Assembly (NCBI RefSeq): GCF_050908995.1
Contig: NC_135129.1
Coordinates: 124,001-188,000 of the forward strand
Length of the DNA stretch: 64,000 bases
Direction: 5' to 3'
Source: Andrena cerasifolii
Taxonomy: Eukaryota > Arthropoda > Insecta > Hymenoptera > Andrenidae
Part shown: piece by piece, positions 54,720 to 64,000 of the stretch
How the letters are laid out: every line of letters starts with the position of its first letter
Numbering within the stretch: position 1 is the stretch's first letter
Translations under genes and position numbers: made by a program
The notes under the pieces: model-generated
What the model saw: only the letters and a program-made list of their open reading frames with translations
Databases searched by the model: none
What the model was told of the DNA's origin: nothing

Positions 54720-57700
54720 GGTATTGAAAAACCGATATTGAATCCGATATTAGAACCGATATTCAAAAACCGATATTGGAGGACAAATATTGAAAAACTG
54801 ATATTGAAAACCCGATATTGAAAAACCGATATTGAAAAACCGATATTGAAACCGATATTGAAAAACCGATATTGAAACCTATATTAGAACCGATATTGAA
54901 AAACCGATATTGAATCCGATATTAGAACCGATATTGAAAAACCGGTATTGGAGAACAAATATTGAAAAACTGATATTGAAAAACCGATATTGAAAAACCG
55001 ATATTGAAAACCAAATATTGAAAAACTGATATTGCAAAACCGATATTGAAAAACCGATATTGAATCCGATATTAGAACCGATATTGAATAACCGATATTG
55101 AATAACCGATATTGAAAAACAAATATTGAAAAACTGATATCGAAAAACTGATATTGAAAAACCGATATTGAAAAAGCGATATTGAAAAACAAATATTGAA
55201 AAACTAATATCGAAAAACTGATATTGAAAAACCGATATTGAAAAAGCGATATTGAAAAACCAATATTGAAAAACTTATATCGAATCCGATATTAGAACCG
55301 ATATTGAAAAACCGATATTGAAAAACAAATATTGAAAAACCGATATTGGAGAACAAATATTGAAAAACTGATATCGAAAAACTGATATTGAAAAACCGAT
55401 ATTGAAAAACCTATATCGAAAAACTGATATTGCAAAACCGATATTGAAAAACCGATATTGAATCCGATATTAGAACCGATATTCAAAAACCGATATTGGA
55501 GGACAAATATTGAAAAACTGATATTGAAAACCCGATATTGAAAAACCGATATTGAAAAACCGATATTGAAAAACAAATATTGAAAAACTGATATCGAAAA
55601 ACTGATATTGCAAAACCGATATTGAAACCGATATTGAAACACCTATATCGAAAAACAAATATTGAAAAACCGACATTGAAAAACCGATATTGAAAAACTG
55701 ATATCGAAAAACTGATATTGAAAAACCGATATTGCAAAAGCGATATTGAAAAACAAATATTGAAAAACTAATATCGAAAAACTGATATTGAAAAACCGAT
55801 ATTGAAAAAGCGATATTGAAAAACCAATATTGAAAAACTTATATCGAATCCGATATTAGAACCGATATTGAAAAACCGATATTGAAAAACAAATATTGAA
55901 AAACCGATATTGGAGAACAAATATTGAAAAACTGATATCGAAAAACTGATATTGAAAAACCGATATTGAAAAACCTATATCGAAAAACTGATATTGCAAA
56001 ACCGATATTGAAAAACCGATATTGAATCCGATATTAGAACCGATATTCAAAAACCGATATTGGAGGACAAATATTGAAAAACTGATATTGAAAACCCGAT
56101 ATTGAAAAACCGATATTGAAAAACCGATATTGAAAAACCGATATTGAATCCGATATTAGAACCGATATTGAAAAACCGATATTGGAGAACAAATATTGAA
56201 AAACTGATATTGAAAAACCGATATTGAAAAACCGATATTGAAACCGATATTGAAAAACCTATATCGAAACACAAATATTGAAAAACCGACATTGAAAAAC
56301 CGATATTGAAAAACCGATATTGAAAAACCTATATCGAAAAACTGATATTGCAAAACCGATATTGAAAAACCGATATTGAATCCGATATTAGAACCGATAT
56401 TGAAAAACCGATATTGAAAAACAAATATTGAAAAACTGATATCGAAAAACTGATATTGAAAAACCAATATTGAAAAACCGATATTGAGAAGCAAATATTG
56501 AAAAACCGATATTGAAAAACCGATATTGAAAAACCGATATTGAAAAACAAATATTGAAAAACCGATATTGAAAAACCGATATTGAAAAACCGATATTAGG
56601 ACCGATATTGAAAAACCGATATTGAAAAACCGATATTAGGACCGATATTGAAAAACCGATATTGAAAAACCGATATTGAATCCGATATTAGAACCGATAT
56701 TGAAAAACCGATATTGGAGAACAAATATTGAAAAACTGATATTGAAAAACCGATATTGAAAAACCGATATTGAAAACCAAATATTGAAAAACTGATATTG
56801 AAAAACCGATATTGAAAAACCGATATTGAAAAACCTATACCGAAAAACTCATATTGAAAAACCGATATTGAAACCGATATTAGAACCGATATTGAAAAAC
56901 CGATATTGAAAAAGCGATATTGAAAAACCGATATTGAAAAACCGATATTGAAAAACAAATATTGAAAAACCGATATTGAAAAACCGATATTAAAAAACCG
57001 ATATTGAAAAACCGATATTGAAAAACCTATATCGAAAAACTGATATTGCAAAACCGATCTTGAAAAACCGATATTGAATCCGATATTAGAACCGATATGC
57101 AAAAACCGATATTGAAAAACCGATATTGAAAAACAAATATTGAAAAACTGATATCGAAAAACTGATATTGAAAAACCGATATTGAAATATCGATATTGAA
57201 AAACAAATATTGAAAAACCGATATTGAAAAACCGATATTGAAAAAGCGATATTGAAAAACAAATATTGAAAAACCGATATTGAAAAACCGATATTGAAAA
57301 ACCGATATTGAATCCGATATTAGAACCGATATTCAAAAACCGATATTGAATCCGATATTAGAACCGATATTCAAAAACCGATATTGAATCCGATATTAGA
57401 ACCGATATTGAAAACCAAATATTGAAAAACTGATAGTGAAAAACCGATATTGAAAAACCGGTATTGAAAAACCGATATTGAATCCGATATTAGAACCGAT
57501 ATTCAAAAACCGATATTGGAGGACAAATATTGAAAAACTGATATTGAAAACCCGATATTGAAAAACCGATATTGAAAAACCGATATTGAAACCGATATTG
57601 AAAAACCGATATTGAAACCTATATTAGAACCGATATTGAAAAACCGATATTGAATCCGATATTACAACCGATATTGAAAAACCGGTATTGGAGAACAAAT

Positions 57701-58200
57701 ATTGAAAAACTGATATTGAAAAACCGATATTGAAAAACCGATATTGAAAACCAAATATTGAAAAACTGATATTGCAAAACCGATATTGAAAAACCGATAT
57801 TGAATCCGATATTAGAACCGATATTGAATAACCGATATTGAATAACCGATATTGAAAAACAAATATTGAAAAACTGATATCGAAAAACTGATATTGAAAA
57901 ACCGATATTGAAAAAGCGATATTGAAAAACAAATATTGAAAAACTTATATCGAATCCGATATTAGAACCGATATTGAAAAACCGATATTGAAAAACAAAT
58001 ATTGAAAAACCGATATTGGAGAACAAATATTGAAAAACTGATATCGAAAAACTGATATTGAAAAACCGATATTGAAAAACCTATATCGAAAAACTGATAT
58101 TGCAAAACCGATATTGAAAAACCGATATTGAATCCGATATTAGAACCGATATTCAAAAACCGATATTGGAGGACAAATATTGAAAAACTGATATTGAAAA
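54720..58200 (+). repeat. Copy of the 37.3-41 kb region
   Basis: Order matches 37,322-39,938 at a constant offset of 17,398 bp. The offset becomes 17,360 after the 38-bp block, because this copy has two TTC blocks where 39.9 kb has three. Near 57,942 a further 70 bp are missing, and the CTAATATCG to CCAATATTG part of module M is lost. A private TTACAACC change lies near 57,665. Confidence 0.85.
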
Positions 58201-58239
58201 CCCGATATTGAAAAACCGATATTGAAAAACCGATATTGA

Positions 58240-59030
58240 AAAACCGATATTGAAAAAGCGATATTGAAAAACCAATATTGAAAAACTTATATCGAATCCG
58301 ATATTAGAACCGATATTGAAAAACCGATATTGAAAAACAAATATTGAAAAACCGATATTGGAGAACAAATATTGAAAAACTGATATCGAAAAACTGATAT
58401 TGAAAAACCGATATTGAAAAACCTATATCGAAAAACTGATATTGCAAAACCGATATTGAAAAACCGATATTGAATCCGATATTAGAACCGATATTCAAAA
58501 ACCGATATTGGAGGACAAATATTGAAAAACTGATATTGAAAACCCGATATTGAAAAACCGATATTGAAAAACCGATATTGAAAAACCGATATTGAATCCG
58601 ATATTAGAACCGATATTGAAAAACCGATATTGAAAAACAAATATTGAAAAACTGATATCGAAAAACTGATATTGAAAAACCAATATTGAAAAACCGATAT
58701 TGAGAAGCAAATATTGAAAAACCGATATTGAAAAACCGATATTGAAAAACCGATATTGAAAAACAAATATTGAAAAACCGATATTGAAAAACCGATATTG
58801 AAAAACCGATATTGAAAAACCTATATCGAAAAACTGATATTGCAAAACCGATATTGAAAAACCGATATTGAAAAACCGGTATTGGAGAACAAATATTGAA
58901 AAACTGATATTGAAAAACCGATATTGAAAAACCGACATTGAAAACCAAATATTGAAAAACTGATATTGCAAAACCGATATTGAAAAACCGATATTGAATC
59001 CGATATTAGAACCGATATTGAATAACCGAT
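58240..59030 (+). repeat. Module M copies with GAGAAGC segment
   Basis: Two GGAGGAC units 342 bp apart (near 58,167 and 58,509) show that part of module M was duplicated here. The segment then follows the usual order through GAGAAGC (near 58,700), CCGGTATTG (near 58,876) and the TTGAATAACC pair (near 59,025). A private CCGACATTG lies near 58,933. Confidence 0.77.
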
Positions 59031-59417
59031 ATTGAATAACCGATATTGAAAAACAAATATTGAAAAACTGATATCGAAAAACTGATATTGAAAAACCGAT
59101 ATTGAAAAAGCGATATTGAAAAACAAATATTGAAAAACTAATATCGAAAAACTGATATTGAAAAACCGATATTGAAAAAGCGATATTGAAAAACCAATAT
59201 TGAAAAACTTATATCGAATCCGATATTAGAACCGATATTGAAAAACCGATATTGAAAAACAAATATTGAAAAACCCATATTGGAGAACAAATATTGAAAA
59301 ACTGATATCGAAAAACTGATATTGAAAAACCGATATTGAAAAACCTATATCGAAAAACTGATATTGCAAAACCGATATTGAAAAACCGATATTGAATCCG
59401 ATATTAGAACCGATATT
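59030..59417 (+). repeat. 390-bp segment with CCCATATTGGAG marker, copy 1
   Basis: Matches 60,290-60,677 at an offset of 1,260 bp. The marker CCCATATTGGAG lies at 59,274, 60,534 and 61,334. It is a private variant of the common CCGATATTGGAG unit of module M, so these three copies share a recent common source. Confidence 0.82.
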
Positions 59418-60289
59418 CAAAAACCGATATTGGAGGACAAATATTGAAAAACTGATATTGAAAACCCGATATTGAAAAACCGATATTGAAAAACCGATAT
59501 TGAAAAACCGATATTGAAAAACCGATATTGAAAAACCGATATTGAAAAACCGATATTGAATCCGATATTAGAACCGATATTGAAAAACCGATATTGAAAA
59601 ACAAATATTGAAAAACTGATATCGAAAAACTGATATTGAAAAACCAATATTGAAAAACCGATATTGAGAAGCAAATATTGAAAAACCGATATTGAAAAAC
59701 CGATATTGAAAAACCGATATTGAATAACAAATATTGAAAAACCGATATTGAAAAACCGATATTGAAAAACCGATATTAGGACCGATATTGAAAAACCGAT
59801 ATTGAAAAACCGATATTTGGACCGATATTGAAAAACCGATATTGAAAAACCGATATTGAATCCGATATTAGAACCGATATTGAAAAACCGATATTGGAGA
59901 ACAAATATTGAAAAACTGATATTGAAAAACCGATATTGAAAAACCGATATTGAAAACCAAATATTGAAAAACTGATATTGAAAAACCGATATTGAAAAAC
60001 CGATATTGAAAAACCTATACCGAAAAACTGATATTGAAAAACCGATATTGAAACCGATATTAGAACCGATATTGAAAAACCGATATTGAAAAAGCGATAT
60101 TGAAAAACCGATATTGAAAAACCGATATTGAAAAACAAATATTGAAAAACCGATATTGAAAAACCGATATTAAAAAACCGATATTGAAAAACCGATATTG
60201 AAAAACCTATATCGAAAAACTGATATTGCAAAACCGATCTTGAAAAACCGATATTGAATCCGATATTAGAACCGATATTCAAAAACCGA

Positions 60290-60677
60290 TATTGAAAAAC
60301 CGATATTGAAAAACAAATATTGAAAAACTGATATCGAAAAACTGATATTGAAAAACCGATATTGAAAAAGCGATATTGAAAAACAAATATTGAAAAACTA
60401 ATATCGAAAAACTGATATTGAAAAACCGATATTGAAAAAGCGATATTGAAAAACCAATATTGAAAAACTTATATCGAATCCGATATTAGAACCGATATTG
60501 AAAAACCGATATTGAAAAACAAATATTGAAAAACCCATATTGGAGAACAAATATTGAAAAACTGATATCGAAAAACTGATATTGAAAAACCGATATTGAA
60601 AAACCTATATCGAAAAACTGATATTGCAAAACCGATATTGAAAAACCGATATTGAATCCGATATTAGAACCGATATT
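60290..60677 (+). repeat. 390-bp segment with CCCATATTGGAG marker, copy 2
   Basis: Second of three copies. The left edge is near 60,290, where the preceding sequence has TTCAAAAACC and copy 1 has TTGAATAACC. The right edge is near 60,677, where copy 1 has TTC and this one TTG. Confidence 0.82.
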
Positions 60678-61189
60678 GAAAAACCGATATTGAAAAACAA
60701 ATATTGAAAAACTGATATCGAAAAACTGATATTGAAAAACCAATATTGAAAAACCGATATTGAGAAGCAAATATTGAAAAACCGATATTGAAAAACCGAT
60801 ATTGAAAAACCGATATTGAAAAACAAATATTGAAAAACCGATATTGAAAAACCGATATTGAAAAACCGATATTGAAAAACCTATATCGAAAAACTGATAT
60901 TGCAAAACCGATATTGAAAAACCGATATTGAAAAACCGGTATTGGAGAACAAATATTGAAAAACTGATATTGAAAAACCGATATTGAAAAACCGATATTG
61001 AAAACCAAATATTGAAAAACTGATATTGCAAAACCGATATTGAAAAACCGATATTGAATCCGATATTAGAACCGATATTGAATAACCGATATTGAATAAC
61101 CGATATTGAAAAACAAATATTGAAAAACTGATATCGAAAAACTGATATTGAAAAACCGATATTGAAAAAGCGATATTGAAAAACAAATA

Positions 61190-62520
61190 TTGAAAAACTA
61201 ATATCGAAAAACTGATATTGAAAAACCGATATTGAAAAAGCGATATTGAAAAACCAATATTGAAAAACTTATATCGAATCCGATATTAGAACCGATATTG
61301 AAAAACCGATATTGAAAAACAAATATTGAAAAACCCATATTGGAGAACAAATATTGAAAAACTGATATCGAAAAACTGATATTGAAAAACCGATATTGAA
61401 AAACCTATATCGAAAAACTGATATTGCAAAACCGATATTGAAAAACCGATATTGAATCCGATATTAGAACCGATATTCAAAAACCGATATTGGAGGACAA
61501 ATATTGAAAAACTGATATTGAAAACCCGATATTGAAAAACCGATATTGAAAAACCGATATTGAAAAACCGATATTGAAAAACCGATATTGAATCCGATAT
61601 TAGAACCGATATTGAAAAACCGATATTGAAAAACAAATATTGAAAAACTGATATCGAAAAACTGATATTGAAAAACCAATATTGAAAAACCGATATTGAG
61701 AAGCAAATATTGAAAAACCGATATTGAAAAACCGATATTGAAAAACCGATATTGAAAAACAAATATTGAAAAACCGATATTGAAAAACCGATATTGAAAA
61801 ACCGATATTAGGACCGATATTGAAAAACCGATATTGAAAAACCGATATTGAAAAACCGATATTGAAAAACCGATATTAGGACCGATATTGAAAAACCGAT
61901 ATTGAAAAACCGATATTGAATCCGATATTAGAACCGATATTGAAAAACCGATATTGGAGTACAAATATTGAAAAACTGATATTGAAAAACCGATATTGAA
62001 AAACCGATATTGAAAACCAAATATTGAAAAACTGATATTGAAAAACCGATATTGAAAAACCGATATTGAAAAACCTATACCGAAAAACTGATATTGAAAA
62101 ACCGATATTGAAACCGATATTAGAACCGATATTGAAAAACCGATATTGAAAAAGCGATATTGAAAAACCGATATTGAAAAACCGATATTGAAAAACAAAT
62201 ATTGAAAAACCGATATTGAAAAACCGATATTAAAAAACCGATATTGAAAAACCGATATTGAAAAACCTATATCGAAAAACTGATATTGCAAAACCGATCT
62301 TGAAAAACCGATATTGAATCCGATATTAGAACCGATATTCAAAAACCGATATTGAAAAACCGATATTGAAAAACAAATATTGAAAAACTGATATCGAAAA
62401 ACTGATATTGAAAAACCGATATTGAGATATCGATATTGAAAAACAAATATTGAAAAACCGATATTGAAAAACCGATATTGAAAAACCGATATTGAAAAAG
62501 CGATATTGAAAAACAAATAT
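61190..62520 (+). repeat. Module M (CCCATATTGGAG type) and 60-kb-like block
   Basis: Starts with the third CCCATATTGGAG copy (61,334), passes GGAGGAC (61,492) and GAGAAGC (near 61,700), then TTAGGA units separated by two extra canonical units, the GGAGTAC unit near 61,957 (private A-to-T in the usual GGAGAAC), CCTATACCG and CCGATCTTG (near 62,296). A GAGATATCGATATTG unit near 62,426 contains a perfect ATATCGATAT palindrome. Confidence 0.78.
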
Positions 62521-62599
62521 TGAAAAACCGATATTGAAAAACCGATATTAGGACCGATATTGAAAAACCGATATTAGGACCGATATTGAAAAACCGATA

Positions 62600-63460
62600 T
62601 TAGGACCGATATTGAAAAACCGATATTGAAAAACCGATATTGAATCCGATATTAGAACCGATATTGAAAAACCGATATTGGAGAACAAATATTGAAAAAC
62701 TGATATTGAAAAACCGATATTGAAAAACCGATATTGAAAAACCGATATTGAAAAACCGATATTGAAAAACAAATATTGAAAAACTTAAATCGAATCCGAT
62801 ATTAGAACCGATATTGAAAAACCGATATTGAAAAACAAATATTGAAAAACCGATATTGGAGAACAAATATCGAAAAACTGATATTGAAAAAGCGATATTG
62901 AAAAAGCGATATTGAAAAAGCGATATTGAAAAACCGATATTGAAAAACCGATATTGAAAAACCGGTATTGAAAAACCTATATCGAAAAACTGATATTGCA
63001 AAACCGATATTGAAACCGATATTGAAACACCTATATCGAAAAACAAATATTGAAAAACCGACATTGAAAAACCGATATTGAAAAACCGATATTGAAAAAC
63101 AAATATTGAAAAACTGATATTGCAAAACCGATATTGAAAAACCGATATTGAAAAACTTATATCGAAAAACTGATATTGCAAAACCGATATTGAAAAACCG
63201 ATATTGAAACCGATATTGAAACACCTATATCGAAAAACAAATATTGAAAAACCGATATTGAAAAACCGATATTGAAAAACCGATATTAGGACCGATATTG
63301 AAAAACCGATATTGAAAAACCGATATTGAATCCGATATTAGAACCGATATTGAAAAACCGATATTGAAAAACTGATATTGCAAAACCGATATTCAAAAAC
63401 CGATATTGCAACCGATATTAGAACCGATATTCAAAAACCGATATTGAAAACCAAATATTG
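62600..63460 (+). repeat. GCGATATTG-rich cassette, last copy
   Basis: Order matches 2,756-3,337 at about 59,844 bp, with three GCGATATTG units near 62,887-62,930, CCGGTATTG near 62,963, GAAACACC near 63,023 and CCGACATTG near 63,059. The CTTATATCG unit is changed to CTTAAATCG near 62,784. Near 63,205 a second GAAACACC/CCTATATCG pair is present that the 3.3-kb copy lacks. The GAACAAC marker follows near 63,460. Confidence 0.8.
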
Positions 63461-63469
63461 AACAACTGA

Positions 63470-64000
63470 TATCAAAAAACTGATATTGAAAAACCGATAT
63501 TGAAAAACAAATATTGAAAAACCGATATTGAAAAACCGATATTAAAAAACCGATATTAGGACCGATATTGAAAAACCGATATTAGGACCGATATTGAAAA
63601 ACCGATATTGAAAAACCGATATTGAATCCGATATTAGAACCGATATTGAAAAACCGATATTGGAGAACAAATATTGAAAAACTGATATTGAAAAACCGAT
63701 ATTGAAAAACCGATATTGAAAACCAAATATTGAAAAACTGATATTGAAAAACCGATATTGAAAAACCGATATTGAAAAACCTATACCGAAAAACTGATAT
63801 TGCAAAACCGATATTGAAAAACCGATATTGAAAAACAAATATTGAGAAACTGATATCGAAAAACTGATATTGAAAAACCGATATTGAAAAACCGATATTG
63901 AAAAACAAATATTGAAAAACCGATATTGAAAAACCGATATTGAAAAACCGATATTGAAAAACCGATATTGAAAAACCTGTATCGAAAAACTGATAATGCA
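63470..64000 (+). repeat. Right end of window, still inside the array
   Basis: Follows the order of 3.62-4.15 kb (TTAGGA units, GGAGAAC, AAAACC junction, CCTATACCG, TTGCAAAA). The last 40 bases hold two changes I see nowhere else: CCTGTATCG for CCTATATCG and TGATAATGCA for TGATATTGCA. A TTGAGAAACTG unit lies near 63,843. The array continues past the window. Confidence 0.8.

Larger units (their letters stand above)
1..64000 (+). repeat. 14-bp satellite array filling the whole window
   Basis: The sequence is a continuous head-to-tail array of AAAAACCGATATTG and close variants. Most units are 14 bp; regular 12-bp units and very rare 13-bp units also occur. All units have the same orientation: I saw no reverse-complement unit and no run of four T on the + strand. 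The consensus unit is 7 A, 3 T, 2 C, 2 G, so about 29% GC with strong A-over-T strand asymmetry. The array begins and ends inside repeat units, so both edges lie outside the window. No unique sequence or embedded element interrupts it. Arrays of this size and purity are typical of eukaryotic heterochromatin; the chromosomal location and species are inference and are not determined here. I do not recognise the unit as a named satellite. Confidence 0.98.

Noticed and set aside
61464..62516. 350-codon and 317-codon (40,863-41,816) minus-strand open frames
   Set aside because: Pure repeat peptide with 14-residue period. Length reflects only the distance between stop-making variant units; frames overlap others in different phases over the same DNA.
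1..64000. CRISPR array
   Set aside because: The units are directly adjacent with no unique spacers. Repeat plus spacer periodicity of 60-70 bp is absent and there are no cas genes.
1..64000. Telomeric repeat array
   Set aside because: The unit has no G-rich strand of the TTAGGG type. TTAGGA in the 12-bp units resembles it only by chance and is never tandem.
1..64000. CENP-B box in the satellite
   Set aside because: No unit carries the TTCG...CGGG core spacing. The short CG-containing core does not meet the motif.
1..64000. Plasmid or phage iteron origin
   Set aside because: Iteron clusters are short and sit next to a replication gene. Here 64 kb contains no gene.
1..64000. Mobile element or inverted repeat within the array
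   Set aside because: All units share one orientation. I saw no inverted segment, target-site duplication or unique insert on reading through.
1..64000. Promoters and terminators
   Set aside because: TATA-like and A-rich stretches occur in every unit because of composition. None stands out from the repeat background, so none can be called.

Overview
The whole window is one uninterrupted satellite-DNA array. From base 1 to base 64,000 it consists of head-to-tail copies of a 14-bp unit, consensus AAAAACCGATATTG on the + strand (about 4,600 units by length). I found no unique sequence, gene, RNA gene, transposon or CRISPR array. Every unit points the same way, and the array runs off both ends of the window. 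This points to eukaryotic heterochromatin (centromeric, pericentromeric, subtelomeric or a large heterochromatic knob). I do not recognise the unit as a named satellite and cannot place the species. A bacterial or viral source is very unlikely because 64 kb carries no credible gene.

The many open reading frames, all on the minus strand, are a by-product of the repeat. The minus-strand 14-mer has no stop codon in any phase. Because 14 is not a multiple of 3, three units (42 bp) encode a 14-residue periodic peptide that stays open. On the plus strand the same arithmetic puts a TGA in every frame every 42 bp. Stops on the minus strand come only from certain variant units, so the ORF ends mark variant units and not genes.

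The information lies in the order of variant units. About twenty recurrent variants (CTGATATTG, CTGATATCG, CCTATATCG, CAAATATTG, GCGATATTG, CCGATATTC, and 12-bp units ending in TTAGAA or TTAGGA) form long ordered strings that are reused across the window. These give a nested higher-order repeat (HOR) structure. There is a tandem pair of about 3.95 kb (4.19-8.14 and 8.14-12.09 kb). A 3,156-bp tandem pair lies at 23.9-27.1 and 27.1-30.2 kb, with a partial third copy at 33.75-35.78 kb. A pair of about 2.75 kb lies at 35.4-38.1 and 38.1-40.9 kb, with a related copy at 54.7-58 kb. An 842/856-bp pair lies at 17.5-19.26 kb. Many dispersed copies sit 1 to 60 kb apart. Shared private mutations allow relative ordering of some duplications.

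Layout: 0-4.2 kb is mixed and contains a 2.0-kb duplication. 4.2-12.1 kb is the 3.95-kb HOR pair. 12.1-15.9 kb holds diverged re-uses of the same cassettes. 16-20.5 kb is rich in the roughly 0.85-kb HOR. 20.5-23.9 kb is a block later re-used at 31.8 and 46.3 kb. 23.9-30.2 kb is the 3,156-bp pair. 30.2-35.8 kb holds mixed copies. 35.4-41 kb is the 2.75-kb pair. 41-45.4 kb re-uses the 24-35 kb material. 45.4-48.5 kb re-uses 31.8-33.4 kb. 48.5-53.4 kb holds cassette copies starting at 49.9, 50.8 and 51.8 kb. 53.5-58.3 kb re-uses 37-41 kb. 58.3-62.5 kb is module-rich. 62.5-64 kb resembles 2.7-4 kb. All offsets were read by eye from marker units; percent identities were not computed.
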